DNA of 6,790 nucleotides from positions 1-6,790 of the forward strand of contig WRCU01000085.1 of NCBI GenBank assembly GCA_009783805.1, in the 5' to 3' direction. A model generated the notes under the pieces. The model did not search any database, was not told the DNA's origin, and saw nothing but the letters and a program-made list of their open reading frames with translations. The stretch is from Oscillospiraceae bacterium (GTDB lineage Bacteria > Bacillota > Clostridia > WRCU01). Below, one piece after another: positions 1 to 5,902 of the stretch. A program made the translations under genes and the position numbers. The number at the start of each line of letters is the position of its first letter. Position 1 is the stretch's first letter.

Positions 1-2
1 AG

Positions 3-1007
3 ACCTTCAGGGACGACCGGTTCGTGCCCGCGACCTTCTCGGTCGGGGTCCAGACCTGGTTCACGCCGTTCGGCTACAAGCCGGAGTACGAGCACGCCGA
101 CGCGTCGGACGGGAGCAGGAGCATGGGCTACATGTTCAGGCACGCCGTGGATGACATGGAAAGGGACTTCGGGGTCTTCCGCCCCTCCACCCGCCACGTG
201 GACGCCGACCTATCTTCCACGCGGAGGCACGCCGCGGACGTCGCGGACGTGATAGGCGACGTGCTGCCCGTCGTCACCGACTTCCCCTCGATCACGTTCG
301 GCCCCAGCCACGCGCTCATACAGATGATGTCCATGGAGACGCTGTTCACCTCGATGGTGGACCACCCGGAGCTGTTCCATAGGATGATGAGGGCCCTGAC
401 CGACGATTTTTTGTCGTACCTCGACGCGCTGGACGCGAGCGGGGTCGTCACGCCGGGCGGCGACACGGGCCACGTGAGCCAGGACACGTGCGGGTACTGC
501 ACCGAGCTGCCGGGCGCCGCGGGTCCGGGCGGGCCCAGGGGCGTGGCGGGCATATGGGGCTACTCGCTCGCCCAGGAGTCGGTCGGGCTGTCGCCCGCCA
601 TGTTCGACGAGTTCCTCTTCTCATACACGAAGGAGGTCACGGACAGGTTCGGGCTGGTCTCGTTCGGGTGCTGCGAGCCTTTGGACGCCTTCTGGGAAGG
701 CAGCCTGTCGAGGATGGGGAACCTGCGCAAGCTTTCCGTCTCGCCCTGGTGCGCGGAGGAGAGGATGGGGGAGATGCTCAGGGGCCGGAAGGTCGTCTAC
801 CACCGCAAGCCCTTCCCGGTCCTCATGACCACGCCGACCTTCGACGAGGGCGCGTTCAGGGCCCACATGGAAAGGACAGTCCGCGCGGCGAGGGGCTGCC
901 CGCTGGAGGTCACGTTCCGCGACATCACCTCGTGCGCCGGCGACCCGGCCAGGCTGGTGCGGGCCGTCGAGATCACCCGCGAGGCGTTCGCCGATTGCTA
1001 CCGATGA
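3..1007 (+). CDS. URO-D/MtaA-superfamily protein, 5'-truncated by the window edge
   Basis: The open frame runs from the left edge to TGA at 1005-1007, giving 334 visible residues. The GTG at 24 is probably not the start, because the frame stays open upstream to base 3 (visible residues begin TFRDDRF) and the first visible residues already look like mid-domain sequence. The C-terminal half matches the uroporphyrinogen decarboxylase / cobalamin-dependent methyltransferase superfamily, a TIM barrel. Seen: a GCCEPLD motif with paired Cys codons at 669 and 672, then SVSPWCAEE, a KPFPVL strand, and a closing RGCPLEVTFRD segment; many relatives have a Lys-Asp pair at that last site. Relatives include heme-pathway HemE, MtaA/MtbA methyltransferases and many uncharacterised proteins in catabolic clusters. 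The Cys-rich motif points away from HemE and towards a metal or thiol role, by inference. The gene is convergent with the isomerase, 31 bases from its stop, so it is not in the same operon. The family call is fairly sure; the substrate is unknown. Confidence 0.8.
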   Translation, partial: TFRDDRFVPATFSVGVQTWFTPFGYKPEYEHADASDGSRSMGYMFRHAVDDMERDFGVFRPSTRHVDADLSSTRRHAADVADVIGDVLPVVTDFPSITFGPSHALIQMMSMETLFTSMVDHPELFHRMMRALTDDFLSYLDALDASGVVTPGGDTGHVSQDTCGYCTELPGAAGPGGPRGVAGIWGYSLAQESVGLSPAMFDEFLFSYTKEVTDRFGLVSFGCCEPLDAFWEGSLSRMGNLRKLSVSPWCAEERMGEMLRGRKVVYHRKPFPVLMTTPTFDEGAFRAHMERTVRAARGCPLEVTFRDITSCAGDPARLVRAVEITREAFADCYR

Positions 1008-1013
1008 CGGACG

Positions 1014-1034
1014 GCCCTTTCGCCTTTACAGGGC
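1014..1034. terminator. Weak hairpin between convergent genes
   Basis: In the 31-base gap between two convergent stop codons, GCCCT (1014-1018) can pair with AGGGC (1030-1034) around an 11-base loop. No clear T-run follows on either strand. It could serve as a weak two-way terminator, but a 5-bp stem this short is also expected by chance in GC-rich DNA. Confidence 0.2.
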
Positions 1035-1038
1035 ACCT

Positions 1039-2418
1039 TCATATTTCCACGACCTCTAGGCCCAGCAGCTCGCCGAAGAACCTCAGGGAATCCGTCCGGG
1101 CCCCGTACGCCAGCGCGCTGTGGTGGGTGGCGCCGGCTTGGCTCAGGTCTTCCAGGAAGCGCCCCACGGGCTTGCATGGCCTCATCCAGCCCCTGATCAA
1201 GCCGACGTAGCCATCTCCGTCCTCCTCCGCCATGGTGACGGGGGAGATGACGAGCCGGAACCCGCCCGCGCCCTTGCAGACGTTCACGAAGGCCGCCTCG
1301 CCGCCCTTGAGGCAGCCGCCGATGCCCACCGGGTTCCTGCCGTCCCCGAAGACGAAGGGCTTCTCGAGCAGCTCCGGCCTGCGGGCCGTCAGCGAGGCGT
1401 TCACCTCCCCCATGTGGCTGAGCAGCAGCGTGCCGCCCTTCCAGTCGGGGCAGAACACCTCCACGAACGAGACCTCGCCGAACCCGGCCGAAAGCGCGCC
1501 GACGAACGAGGCCGTCAGCACGTCGCCCTCCCCGGCGTAGCCGACGCCGCGGGCCATGGCCTTGCATGCCTCCAAGAAAGGCATCGTCGTCAGGCCCGTC
1601 TCCGGACCCACCTTCAGGAAGTTCACCGAGAAGGCGGACAAGCCCTCGGCTTCCAGCCAACGCCTGACGGCCAGGTCGTTGCGCAGGGACTCGCGGTGCG
1701 TCCCCGGCGGGATCGCGCCGACCGCGCGGTATTCCTTAAGGTCGCGTCCCATCTCCGAGTCTATCTCCGCGTCGGTGACGGAGGACAGCAGGCCGCCGAT
1801 GCCGGCGGACCCCGCATGGATCACCGTGACGCCGAACCGGCCCAGCATCTCCCCGTCGCTGACGGCGAAGTCGCCCATGCCCTCGAAGGGCCCGCCGATG
1901 GAGCCCACTTTCGAGCCGCCCAGCGAGGAGGCGGCCACGGCCGCCCTGACGTAGCCGACGGCGCGGTCGATCACGTCCGAGTGGGCCGGGTGGCCTGCGG
2001 CTATCGCGAAGCGCTTGCCATTGCGCCTGAGCAGGCTGCACATGTCCATGACGCCGTGTATCCCATGGGAGTACTCGATCTCGCTGGGGTCCTGGCCGCT
2101 CCCGAAGCCATGGGTTTCCGTGACGTCCAGCACCACGATCGGCAGTTCGGTCCGCGCGAGCGGCCCGGAGGACTCCAGTGAGGGCGAGTAGGCCATGTGG
2201 ACCGTCACCAGCGCCTGGGCGCCCTCGGCCTCGAACCTGCCGATGGCCTCCGCGAACTCGCGCTCGACCCTGCAGAAAGGGCTGCGGAGGACCTTCAGGC
2301 CGCGCAGTTCCAGCATGCCCGCCAGGTCGGAGTAGAAGCGCTCCAGCCTGGGGCGCAGATAAGGCACCTTTTCGTCGTAGAGCGATATGTACAGCGGGAG
2401 AAGGCCGACTGTCGCCAT
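1039..2418 (-). CDS. L-arabinose/L-fucose isomerase family protein (AraA-like)
   Basis: The product is 459 residues, close to the roughly 500 of AraA. The family interconverts aldoses and ketoses with a Mn2+-type metal in the cytoplasm. The opening, MATVGLLPLYISLYDE, is the usual N-terminal strand. All expected active-site landmarks are visible by comparison with E. coli AraA: Glu297 in GEGDVLTA, Glu320 in SFVEVF, His335 in LLLSHMGEV, and His432/His433 in AGATHHSAL. These correspond to AraA Glu306, Glu333, His350 and His450. The enzyme is therefore probably active, but the sugar cannot be read from sequence. The ATG at 2418 was chosen because the conserved domain starts there and a G-run ribosome binding site precedes it. 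In-frame starts at 2472 (ATG) and 2481 (GTG) would add a hydrophilic 18- or 21-residue tail. The gene diverges from the PilZ operon and converges on the URO-D-like gene. The FGGY kinase nearby fits as the next step after isomerisation. Confidence 0.88.
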   Translation of the reverse strand: MATVGLLPLYISLYDEKVPYLRPRLERFYSDLAGMLELRGLKVLRSPFCRVEREFAEAIGRFEAEGAQALVTVHMAYSPSLESSGPLARTELPIVVLDVTETHGFGSGQDPSEIEYSHGIHGVMDMCSLLRRNGKRFAIAAGHPAHSDVIDRAVGYVRAAVAASSLGGSKVGSIGGPFEGMGDFAVSDGEMLGRFGVTVIHAGSAGIGGLLSSVTDAEIDSEMGRDLKEYRAVGAIPPGTHRESLRNDLAVRRWLEAEGLSAFSVNFLKVGPETGLTTMPFLEACKAMARGVGYAGEGDVLTASFVGALSAGFGEVSFVEVFCPDWKGGTLLLSHMGEVNASLTARRPELLEKPFVFGDGRNPVGIGGCLKGGEAAFVNVCKGAGGFRLVISPVTMAEEDGDGYVGLIRGWMRPCKPVGRFLEDLSQAGATHHSALAYGARTDSLRFFGELLGLEVVEI

Positions 2419-2428
2419 CTTTGGGTAT

Positions 2429-2436
2429 CCCCCCTT
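2429..2436 (-). promoter_or_regulatory. Ribosome binding site for the isomerase start at 2418
   Basis: On the - strand a run of six G (2434-2429), preceded by AA, lies 10 bases before the ATG. It can pair with the CCUCC end of 16S rRNA if one G-U wobble is allowed. It supports 2418 over the upstream in-frame starts. Confidence 0.45.
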
Positions 2437-2494
2437 CGCGTGGTCGGGCGGCCGGGATCGATTTTCGCGCATGGCCGTCACGCCCGGTCACATG

Positions 2495-2502
2495 ATTATA
2501 TA
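2495..2502 (-). promoter_or_regulatory. TATA/-10 element for the leftward isomerase gene
   Basis: Read on the - strand the sequence is TATATAAT, in a short AT-rich patch within GC-rich DNA. As a bacterial -10 it contains a perfect TATAAT (2500-2495), but no good TTGACA-like -35 is seen at the normal distance. It would give a leader of about 70 bases before the ATG at 2418. As an archaeal TATA box its centre lies about 26 bases before an in-frame ATG at 2472, the spacing of a leaderless start. The element looks real; its type depends on the unknown lineage. Confidence 0.5.
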
Positions 2503-2521
2503 CACCTTTGCGCGCCGGCAT

Positions 2522-2543
2522 GGTATATTTGGCGGAATATACC
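2522..2543. promoter_or_regulatory. Operator-like inverted repeat in the divergent promoter region
   Basis: GGTATATT (2522-2529) and AATATACC (2536-2543) are perfect reverse complements separated by 6 bases (TGGCGG). The whole 22-bp dyad lies between the divergent isomerase and PilZ genes. Each arm contains a TATA-like core, so a protein bound here could cover promoter elements of the rightward operon and sit about 20 bp from the leftward TATAAT. This size and layout are typical of a dimeric regulator site. No regulator gene is in the window. The 6-base spacer would also allow an RNA hairpin, but a DNA operator is likelier in this position. Confidence 0.5.
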
Positions 2544-2560
2544 CATATATGGCAATTGCC
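2544..2560. repeat. Abutting palindromes CATATATG and GGCAATTGCC
   Basis: Directly after the inverted repeat comes the 8-base palindrome CATATATG (2544-2551), overlapping by one base the perfect 10-base palindrome GGCAATTGCC (2551-2560). They may be a second protein site or part of the rightward promoter, about 30-40 bases before the PilZ start. Short palindromes can arise by chance; their position beside a longer dyad is what makes them worth noting. Confidence 0.35.
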
Positions 2561-2568
2561 GCGGATAC

Positions 2569-2575
2569 GGGGGTG
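2569..2575 (+). promoter_or_regulatory. Ribosome binding site for the PilZ-domain gene
   Basis: GGGGGTG ends 11 bases before the ATG at 2587. It supports that start, since upstream in-frame codons run into the AT-rich promoter region. Confidence 0.4.
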
Positions 2576-2586
2576 CCAAAGACAGC

Positions 2587-3153
2587 ATGGCCGGTTCCTT
2601 GGAAAAGCCGCTCTACACGGACTGCCCCGTGATCATCTACGACGAGGCCGGGACGATGGTCGCGAACACCACGATAACGGACCACTTTCAGAGCGACATG
2701 ATCGTCACGGTGGCGGAGAGCCTGAAGCTGGACGAAGGCGTCAGGAGGGTCGGCCTGCTGATCCTCTTCCCCGGCGGCGCGGTCGAGTACAGCGGCACCA
2801 TCCGGCACTTCCGCATAAGCTCCACGGAGATAGCGCTCTTCGGCAAGAAGGAGAGGTGCATACGGGGATCGATGAGGTATAGGCTGGGGGCCCCCGCGAA
2901 GGTGAAGGGTTCCTATAAGAATAAGGAGACGCTCGTCTACAACCCGCCCATACACGTCATGGCCGACAACATAAGCGCCTCCGGGATAGGGATAAAGGGT
3001 CCCGCCGAGCGGTTCGCCATAGGGCAGCTGCTTAACGTCAGCCTAAACCTGAACGGCAAGGACGTCATACTCAACGCGAGCGTGATCCGGACGCAGGCCA
3101 ATGAGGACGGGACCGTGGGCTACGGATGCAGGCTGGCCTTCCAAGGTGATTAA
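2587..3153 (+). CDS. PilZ-domain protein (candidate cyclic-di-GMP effector)
   Basis: The 188-residue product has no signal peptide or membrane segment and should be cytoplasmic. Residues 1-90 form a beta-rich stretch that resembles the N-terminal (YcgR/PilZN-like) barrel preceding many PilZ domains. The PilZ part runs from about 93 to 188. An Arg-rich start holds Arg93, Arg97 and Arg99, followed by LGAPAKV; then comes the second ligand motif Asn128-x-Ser130-x-x-Gly133 (DNISASG), and finally a VGYGCRLAF strand. In the family, RxxxR and [D/N]xSxxG clamp a c-di-GMP dimer. The second motif is intact here. The Arg motif exists as Arg93-x-x-x-Arg97, but it is offset by two from where strand alignment would place it, so binding is not certain. 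The gene is first in the rightward set and its stop is 16 bases before the amidohydrolase ATG. Its role may be motility or surface signalling, or control of the neighbouring enzymes; nothing in the sequence decides. Confidence 0.72.
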   Translation: MAGSLEKPLYTDCPVIIYDEAGTMVANTTITDHFQSDMIVTVAESLKLDEGVRRVGLLILFPGGAVEYSGTIRHFRISSTEIALFGKKERCIRGSMRYRLGAPAKVKGSYKNKETLVYNPPIHVMADNISASGIGIKGPAERFAIGQLLNVSLNLNGKDVILNASVIRTQANEDGTVGYGCRLAFQGD

Positions 3154-3169
3154 TGGCAGGGCGGCGCAT

Positions 3170-4243
3170 ATGGGGACGGCGGCGCCCGACGTTTCCGGCC
3201 ATGGGGCCGAGGGGGGGCGTTCCGACGCGGCCGCCTTGCATGAAGCGCATGACGCGCGGGTCTATGCGTCGGCCTTGAGGGATTTCCTGCCCGAAGAGTT
3301 GATAGACGCGCACGCCCACCTGTGGCCCGCCAGGCTGCTGAGGCGGGACGAAGTGCCGGGCGTCGCCTCATGGCCTAGGCGCGTGGCCGACGAGTGCACC
3401 GCCGAGGGCCTGATGGCCGACTACGCGGCGATGCTCCCCGGCAAGAGGGTGGTCCCCGTCGTTATGGGCCACCCGTTGGCGGGGCTGGAGGCGGTGAACG
3501 GCTACGTGCTGGAAGGCGCCGCTAGGATAGGGGCCCCGGCGCTCCTGTGCACGGCGCCCGGGGACGGGCCGGGGATGGTCGATGATGCGCTAGGGGCCGG
3601 GTTCGCCGGCATAAAGCCGTACCCCTCGCACGCGCCCGGGCACATACCCGTAGGCGAGGTCCGCATACTCGACTTCCTGCCCCATGGGCACCTGAGGGTC
3701 GCGAACGGCCGCGGCGCGGCGGTCGTGCTCCACCTGCCCAGGCCCGGCAGGCTGAGGGACCCCGAGAACCTGGCCCAGCTCATGGAGATCGACCGGCTCT
3801 ACCCCGACGCCAAGGTCATCGTGGCCCACATAGGCCGGGCCTACGTGCCATCCGACCTTGTGGGGGCGTTTGAGGTCTTGGGAAAGTCGCGCAACCTGCT
3901 GTTCGACATCTCGGCCAACACGCTGGACGCGGCCATGGTGGCTTGCCTGGAGGCGGTGGGCCCAGAGAGGGTGCTCTACGGGTCGGACATGCCCATAGCG
4001 CGCATGAGGATGCGCAGGGTCGGGGAGGGCGGCGCGTACGTGAACTTGGTACCCAAGGGCCTCTACGGCGACGTCTCCGGCGACGCGAGCATGAGGGAGG
4101 TGGAGGGTGAGCCTTTGACGACCTTCCTTTATGAGACTTTGCTGGCGTTCAGGAGGGCGGCCGAAAGGCTGGGGCTGAGCCGCTCGGAGGTGGGGGCGGT
4201 CTTCCATGGGAACGCGGCGCGTATATTCGGCTTGGGGGCCTGA
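3170..4243 (+). CDS. Amidohydrolase-family metal-dependent hydrolase (Amidohydrolase_2 type)
   Basis: The product is 357 residues from ATG 3170, within the usual range for this TIM-barrel family of hydrolases and decarboxylases. The metal ligands are seen in order: Asp46-Ala-His48-Ala-His50 (DAHAHLW, the HxH motif), His188 in VVLHLPRP, His220 in IVAHIGRAY, and Asp273 in LYGSDMPI. Lys149 in GIKPYPSH follows the barrel strand that often carries a GIK motif, and the end has the typical FHGNAARIFGL. A full ligand set argues for an active enzyme acting on an ester, lactone, amide or carboxylate; the substrate is unknown. The start is uncertain: the first 45 residues are Gly/Ala/Asp-rich and no good ribosome site precedes 3170. 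GTG 3146, overlapping the PilZ stop, and TTG 3236, with a G-run 18 bases upstream, are alternatives. Tight spacing after the PilZ gene suggests co-transcription and perhaps translational coupling. Confidence 0.85.
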   Translation: MGTAAPDVSGHGAEGGRSDAAALHEAHDARVYASALRDFLPEELIDAHAHLWPARLLRRDEVPGVASWPRRVADECTAEGLMADYAAMLPGKRVVPVVMGHPLAGLEAVNGYVLEGAARIGAPALLCTAPGDGPGMVDDALGAGFAGIKPYPSHAPGHIPVGEVRILDFLPHGHLRVANGRGAAVVLHLPRPGRLRDPENLAQLMEIDRLYPDAKVIVAHIGRAYVPSDLVGAFEVLGKSRNLLFDISANTLDAAMVACLEAVGPERVLYGSDMPIARMRMRRVGEGGAYVNLVPKGLYGDVSGDASMREVEGEPLTTFLYETLLAFRRAAERLGLSRSEVGAVFHGNAARIFGLGA

Positions 4244-4320
4244 CGGCCGGATGGGCCCGATGCCGTGGGACCTGCCTTAATGAGGGGCCGTGAGGCGATG
4301 ACTTTTATGGGGGCTGGCGG

Positions 4321-5883
4321 ATGGCCTATCTGGGGATAGACGTGGGGACGGCCGGCACCAAGGCCTTGCTGGTCGACGGAGCCGGAAAGGCGCTCGGGAG
4401 GGGCTATCGGGAATACCCCCTTTCCTTCCCGCGCGAAGGTTGGGTGGAGCAGAACGCCGAAGATTGGTGGGGCGCCGTCATAGGGTCGGTCCGCGACGCG
4501 GTCAGGACCGTGGGGGGCGGGGCCGTTGAGGCGATCAGCCTTTCCACGCAGGGGGCCACGATGCTCGCCGTCGACGGGGCGAACGGCCCGCTGTGCCCCG
4601 CCATGACCTGGATGGACCGCAGGGCCGAAAGGGAGTGCGGGGAGCTCGTCGGGGCCGTCGGGGAAGAGGAGGTCTACAGGGTCTCCGGCTGGCCGGCCAG
4701 CCCCGTCCAGGACGCGGCAAAGGTCGCGTGGCTCAGGAGGAATGAGCCCGAGCTGTTCCGCGGGGCGGCGGCGTTCGTATCCACGGTCGAGTACGTGAAC
4801 CATAAGCTGGTGGGGCGCCACTACATAGACCCGACCAACGCCGCGATGAGGCAGATGGCCGACGTCAGGACCGGCGCATGGGACGCGGGGATACTCGGGT
4901 TCTTGGGCATCGGGGAGGATAGGCTGCCCGAGATCGTCCCTTCGGGGGCGCCCATCGGGACGCTGACCGGTTCGGCGGCGTCCGCGCTGGGCCTGCCCAA
5001 GTCGGTGCGGGTATACTGCGGGGCCCACGACCAGTACTGCGCCGCGATGGGATGCGGCCTCAGCGAGGAGGGCGAGGTCCTGGCGGCCACCGGGACCACC
5101 TGGGTCATCCTGGCCATGGCCGACTCGCTCAGGTACACGAAGACGCGCCTCGCGCCCGGCGTGTTCCCGCTGAGCGGGAAGTACGGGGTCATGGCCTCGC
5201 TGGTGAGCGCGGGCTCCGCGCTCAAGTGGTGGAGGGGCGTGACGGGCTGCTCCTACGCGGAGATGGACGAGGCGGCGGCGTCCCGGATGGGGTCGGCCTC
5301 AGGGCTCCTCGTCGCGCCGTACCTCGCGGGGGCGGGCATCGGGCACCCAGAGGGCGCGAAGGCGGTCATGCGGGGCATGACGCTGGGCCACGACAGGCAC
5401 GACGTCGCGCTGGCGATCATGGAGGGCGTGGCGTTCGAGGCCAGGTTGATCCTGGAGGAGTACGTAAGGGAGGGCATCGCGCCGGACAGGCTGATCGTCT
5501 CCGGCGGCGCGGCGGGGAGCCGCCTATGGCGCGGGATCCTCGGCGCCGTGACGGGGCTGGCCGTGGAGGTCGCGGCCGGTGGGGGCGCGGCCGGTGGGGG
5601 CGCGGCCGGTGGGGGCGAAAGGCCCGGGATGGGGGTCACGCCGGATGGGGCGGATCGCCGTGAGGCCGCCCATTCCGGCGTCCTGCCGGACGAGGCGGGA
5701 TGTTTGGGGGCCGCGATGATGGCCGCGGTAGGCGAGGGGGCGTACGCCGGGCTGGGCGAATGCTCGCGCATGATGGTGGGGGGCAGGGAGGCGGAGCCGC
5801 CCGACGGGGCCAGGCGGGCCTTCTATGAGGACAAGTACGGCAGGTACCTAAGGTTTTTGAAGGATCACGTGGATAGGCAATAA
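4321..5883 (+). CDS. FGGY-family carbohydrate kinase (xylulokinase-like)
   Basis: The product is 520 residues; E. coli xylulokinase has 484. FGGY kinases phosphorylate ketoses or polyols with ATP in the cytoplasm. Seen in order: the phosphate-1 loop GIDVGTAGTK (residues 5-14, Asp7), the substrate-side STQGATM (75-81) and MTWMDRRAE (95-103), the catalytic base Asp237 in GAHDQY, the phosphate-2 loop AATGTTW (255-261), the adenosine motif VSGGAAGSRLW (393-403), and EAGCLGAAMMAA (458-469). All core motifs are present. The residue series fits xylulokinase/COG1070, but the exact sugar cannot be told. Oddity: between Trp403 and Leu462 there are 58 residues where E. coli XylB has about 23, because of a Gly/Ala-rich insert with three AAGGG repeats. 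The ATG is supported by GGGGG (4309-4313) seven bases upstream. A 77-base gap after the amidohydrolase holds a TTTTAT stretch (4303-4308) but no convincing promoter. It is the likely partner of the divergent isomerase. Confidence 0.9.
   Translation: MAYLGIDVGTAGTKALLVDGAGKALGRGYREYPLSFPREGWVEQNAEDWWGAVIGSVRDAVRTVGGGAVEAISLSTQGATMLAVDGANGPLCPAMTWMDRRAERECGELVGAVGEEEVYRVSGWPASPVQDAAKVAWLRRNEPELFRGAAAFVSTVEYVNHKLVGRHYIDPTNAAMRQMADVRTGAWDAGILGFLGIGEDRLPEIVPSGAPIGTLTGSAASALGLPKSVRVYCGAHDQYCAAMGCGLSEEGEVLAATGTTWVILAMADSLRYTKTRLAPGVFPLSGKYGVMASLVSAGSALKWWRGVTGCSYAEMDEAAASRMGSASGLLVAPYLAGAGIGHPEGAKAVMRGMTLGHDRHDVALAIMEGVAFEARLILEEYVREGIAPDRLIVSGGAAGSRLWRGILGAVTGLAVEVAAGGGAAGGGAAGGGERPGMGVTPDGADRREAAHSGVLPDEAGCLGAAMMAAVGEGAYAGLGECSRMMVGGREAEPPDGARRAFYEDKYGRYLRFLKDHVDRQ
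5571..5616 (+). repeat. Three in-frame copies of a 15-bp tandem repeat in the kinase gene
   Basis: The unit GCGGCCGGTGGGGGC occurs three times without a mismatch (5572-5586, 5587-5601, 5602-5616), preceded by one further matching C at 5571. Each copy encodes AAGGG, residues 418-432 of the kinase. Because the unit is a multiple of three, copy-number change would lengthen or shorten the linker without breaking the frame. It lies inside a longer insert between the adenosine motif and the final GAAMMAA helix. Slippage is the simplest origin. Confidence 0.9.
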
Positions 5884-5902
5884 GCGGACGGGGGGCCGGG
5901 CG

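Noticed and set aside
488..1210. 240-codon + strand frame overlapping the URO-D-like gene in another frame
   Set aside because: The composition is Arg/Gly/His-rich and the frame runs through two conserved genes; nothing suggests programmed frameshifting.
1120..2181. Long + strand open frame opposite the isomerase gene
   Set aside because: It lies antisense to a gene with complete active-site motifs, its translation is Arg/Ala/Gly/His-rich without family features, and long antisense frames are expected in DNA this GC-rich.
2197..2586. Upstream in-frame extension of the PilZ protein
   Set aside because: It would run antisense through the isomerase N-terminus and through the promoter region. 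The ATG at 2587 has its own ribosome site and starts the domain properly.
4243..4266. Inverted repeat ACGGC...GCCGT around a GGGCCC core after the amidohydrolase stop, considered as a terminator
   Set aside because: It has only five paired bases with a 14-base loop and no T-run; this is within chance expectation for such GC-rich sequence.
4303..4308. TTTTAT before the kinase, considered as an archaeal TATA box
   Set aside because: Its centre is only about 15 bases before the ATG, too close for archaeal initiation at or before the start codon, and no -35 partner is evident for a bacterial promoter.
4129..5028. 299-codon - strand frame over the end of the amidohydrolase and start of the kinase
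   Set aside because: It crosses two well-supported genes on the other strand, shows no recognisable domain, and is Pro/Arg-rich in the way of GC-driven shadow frames.
5571..5616. CRISPR-like or transposon-end repeat
   Set aside because: The three 15-bp units are directly adjacent with no spacers, lie in frame inside a kinase gene, and have no flanking inverted repeats or target duplication.
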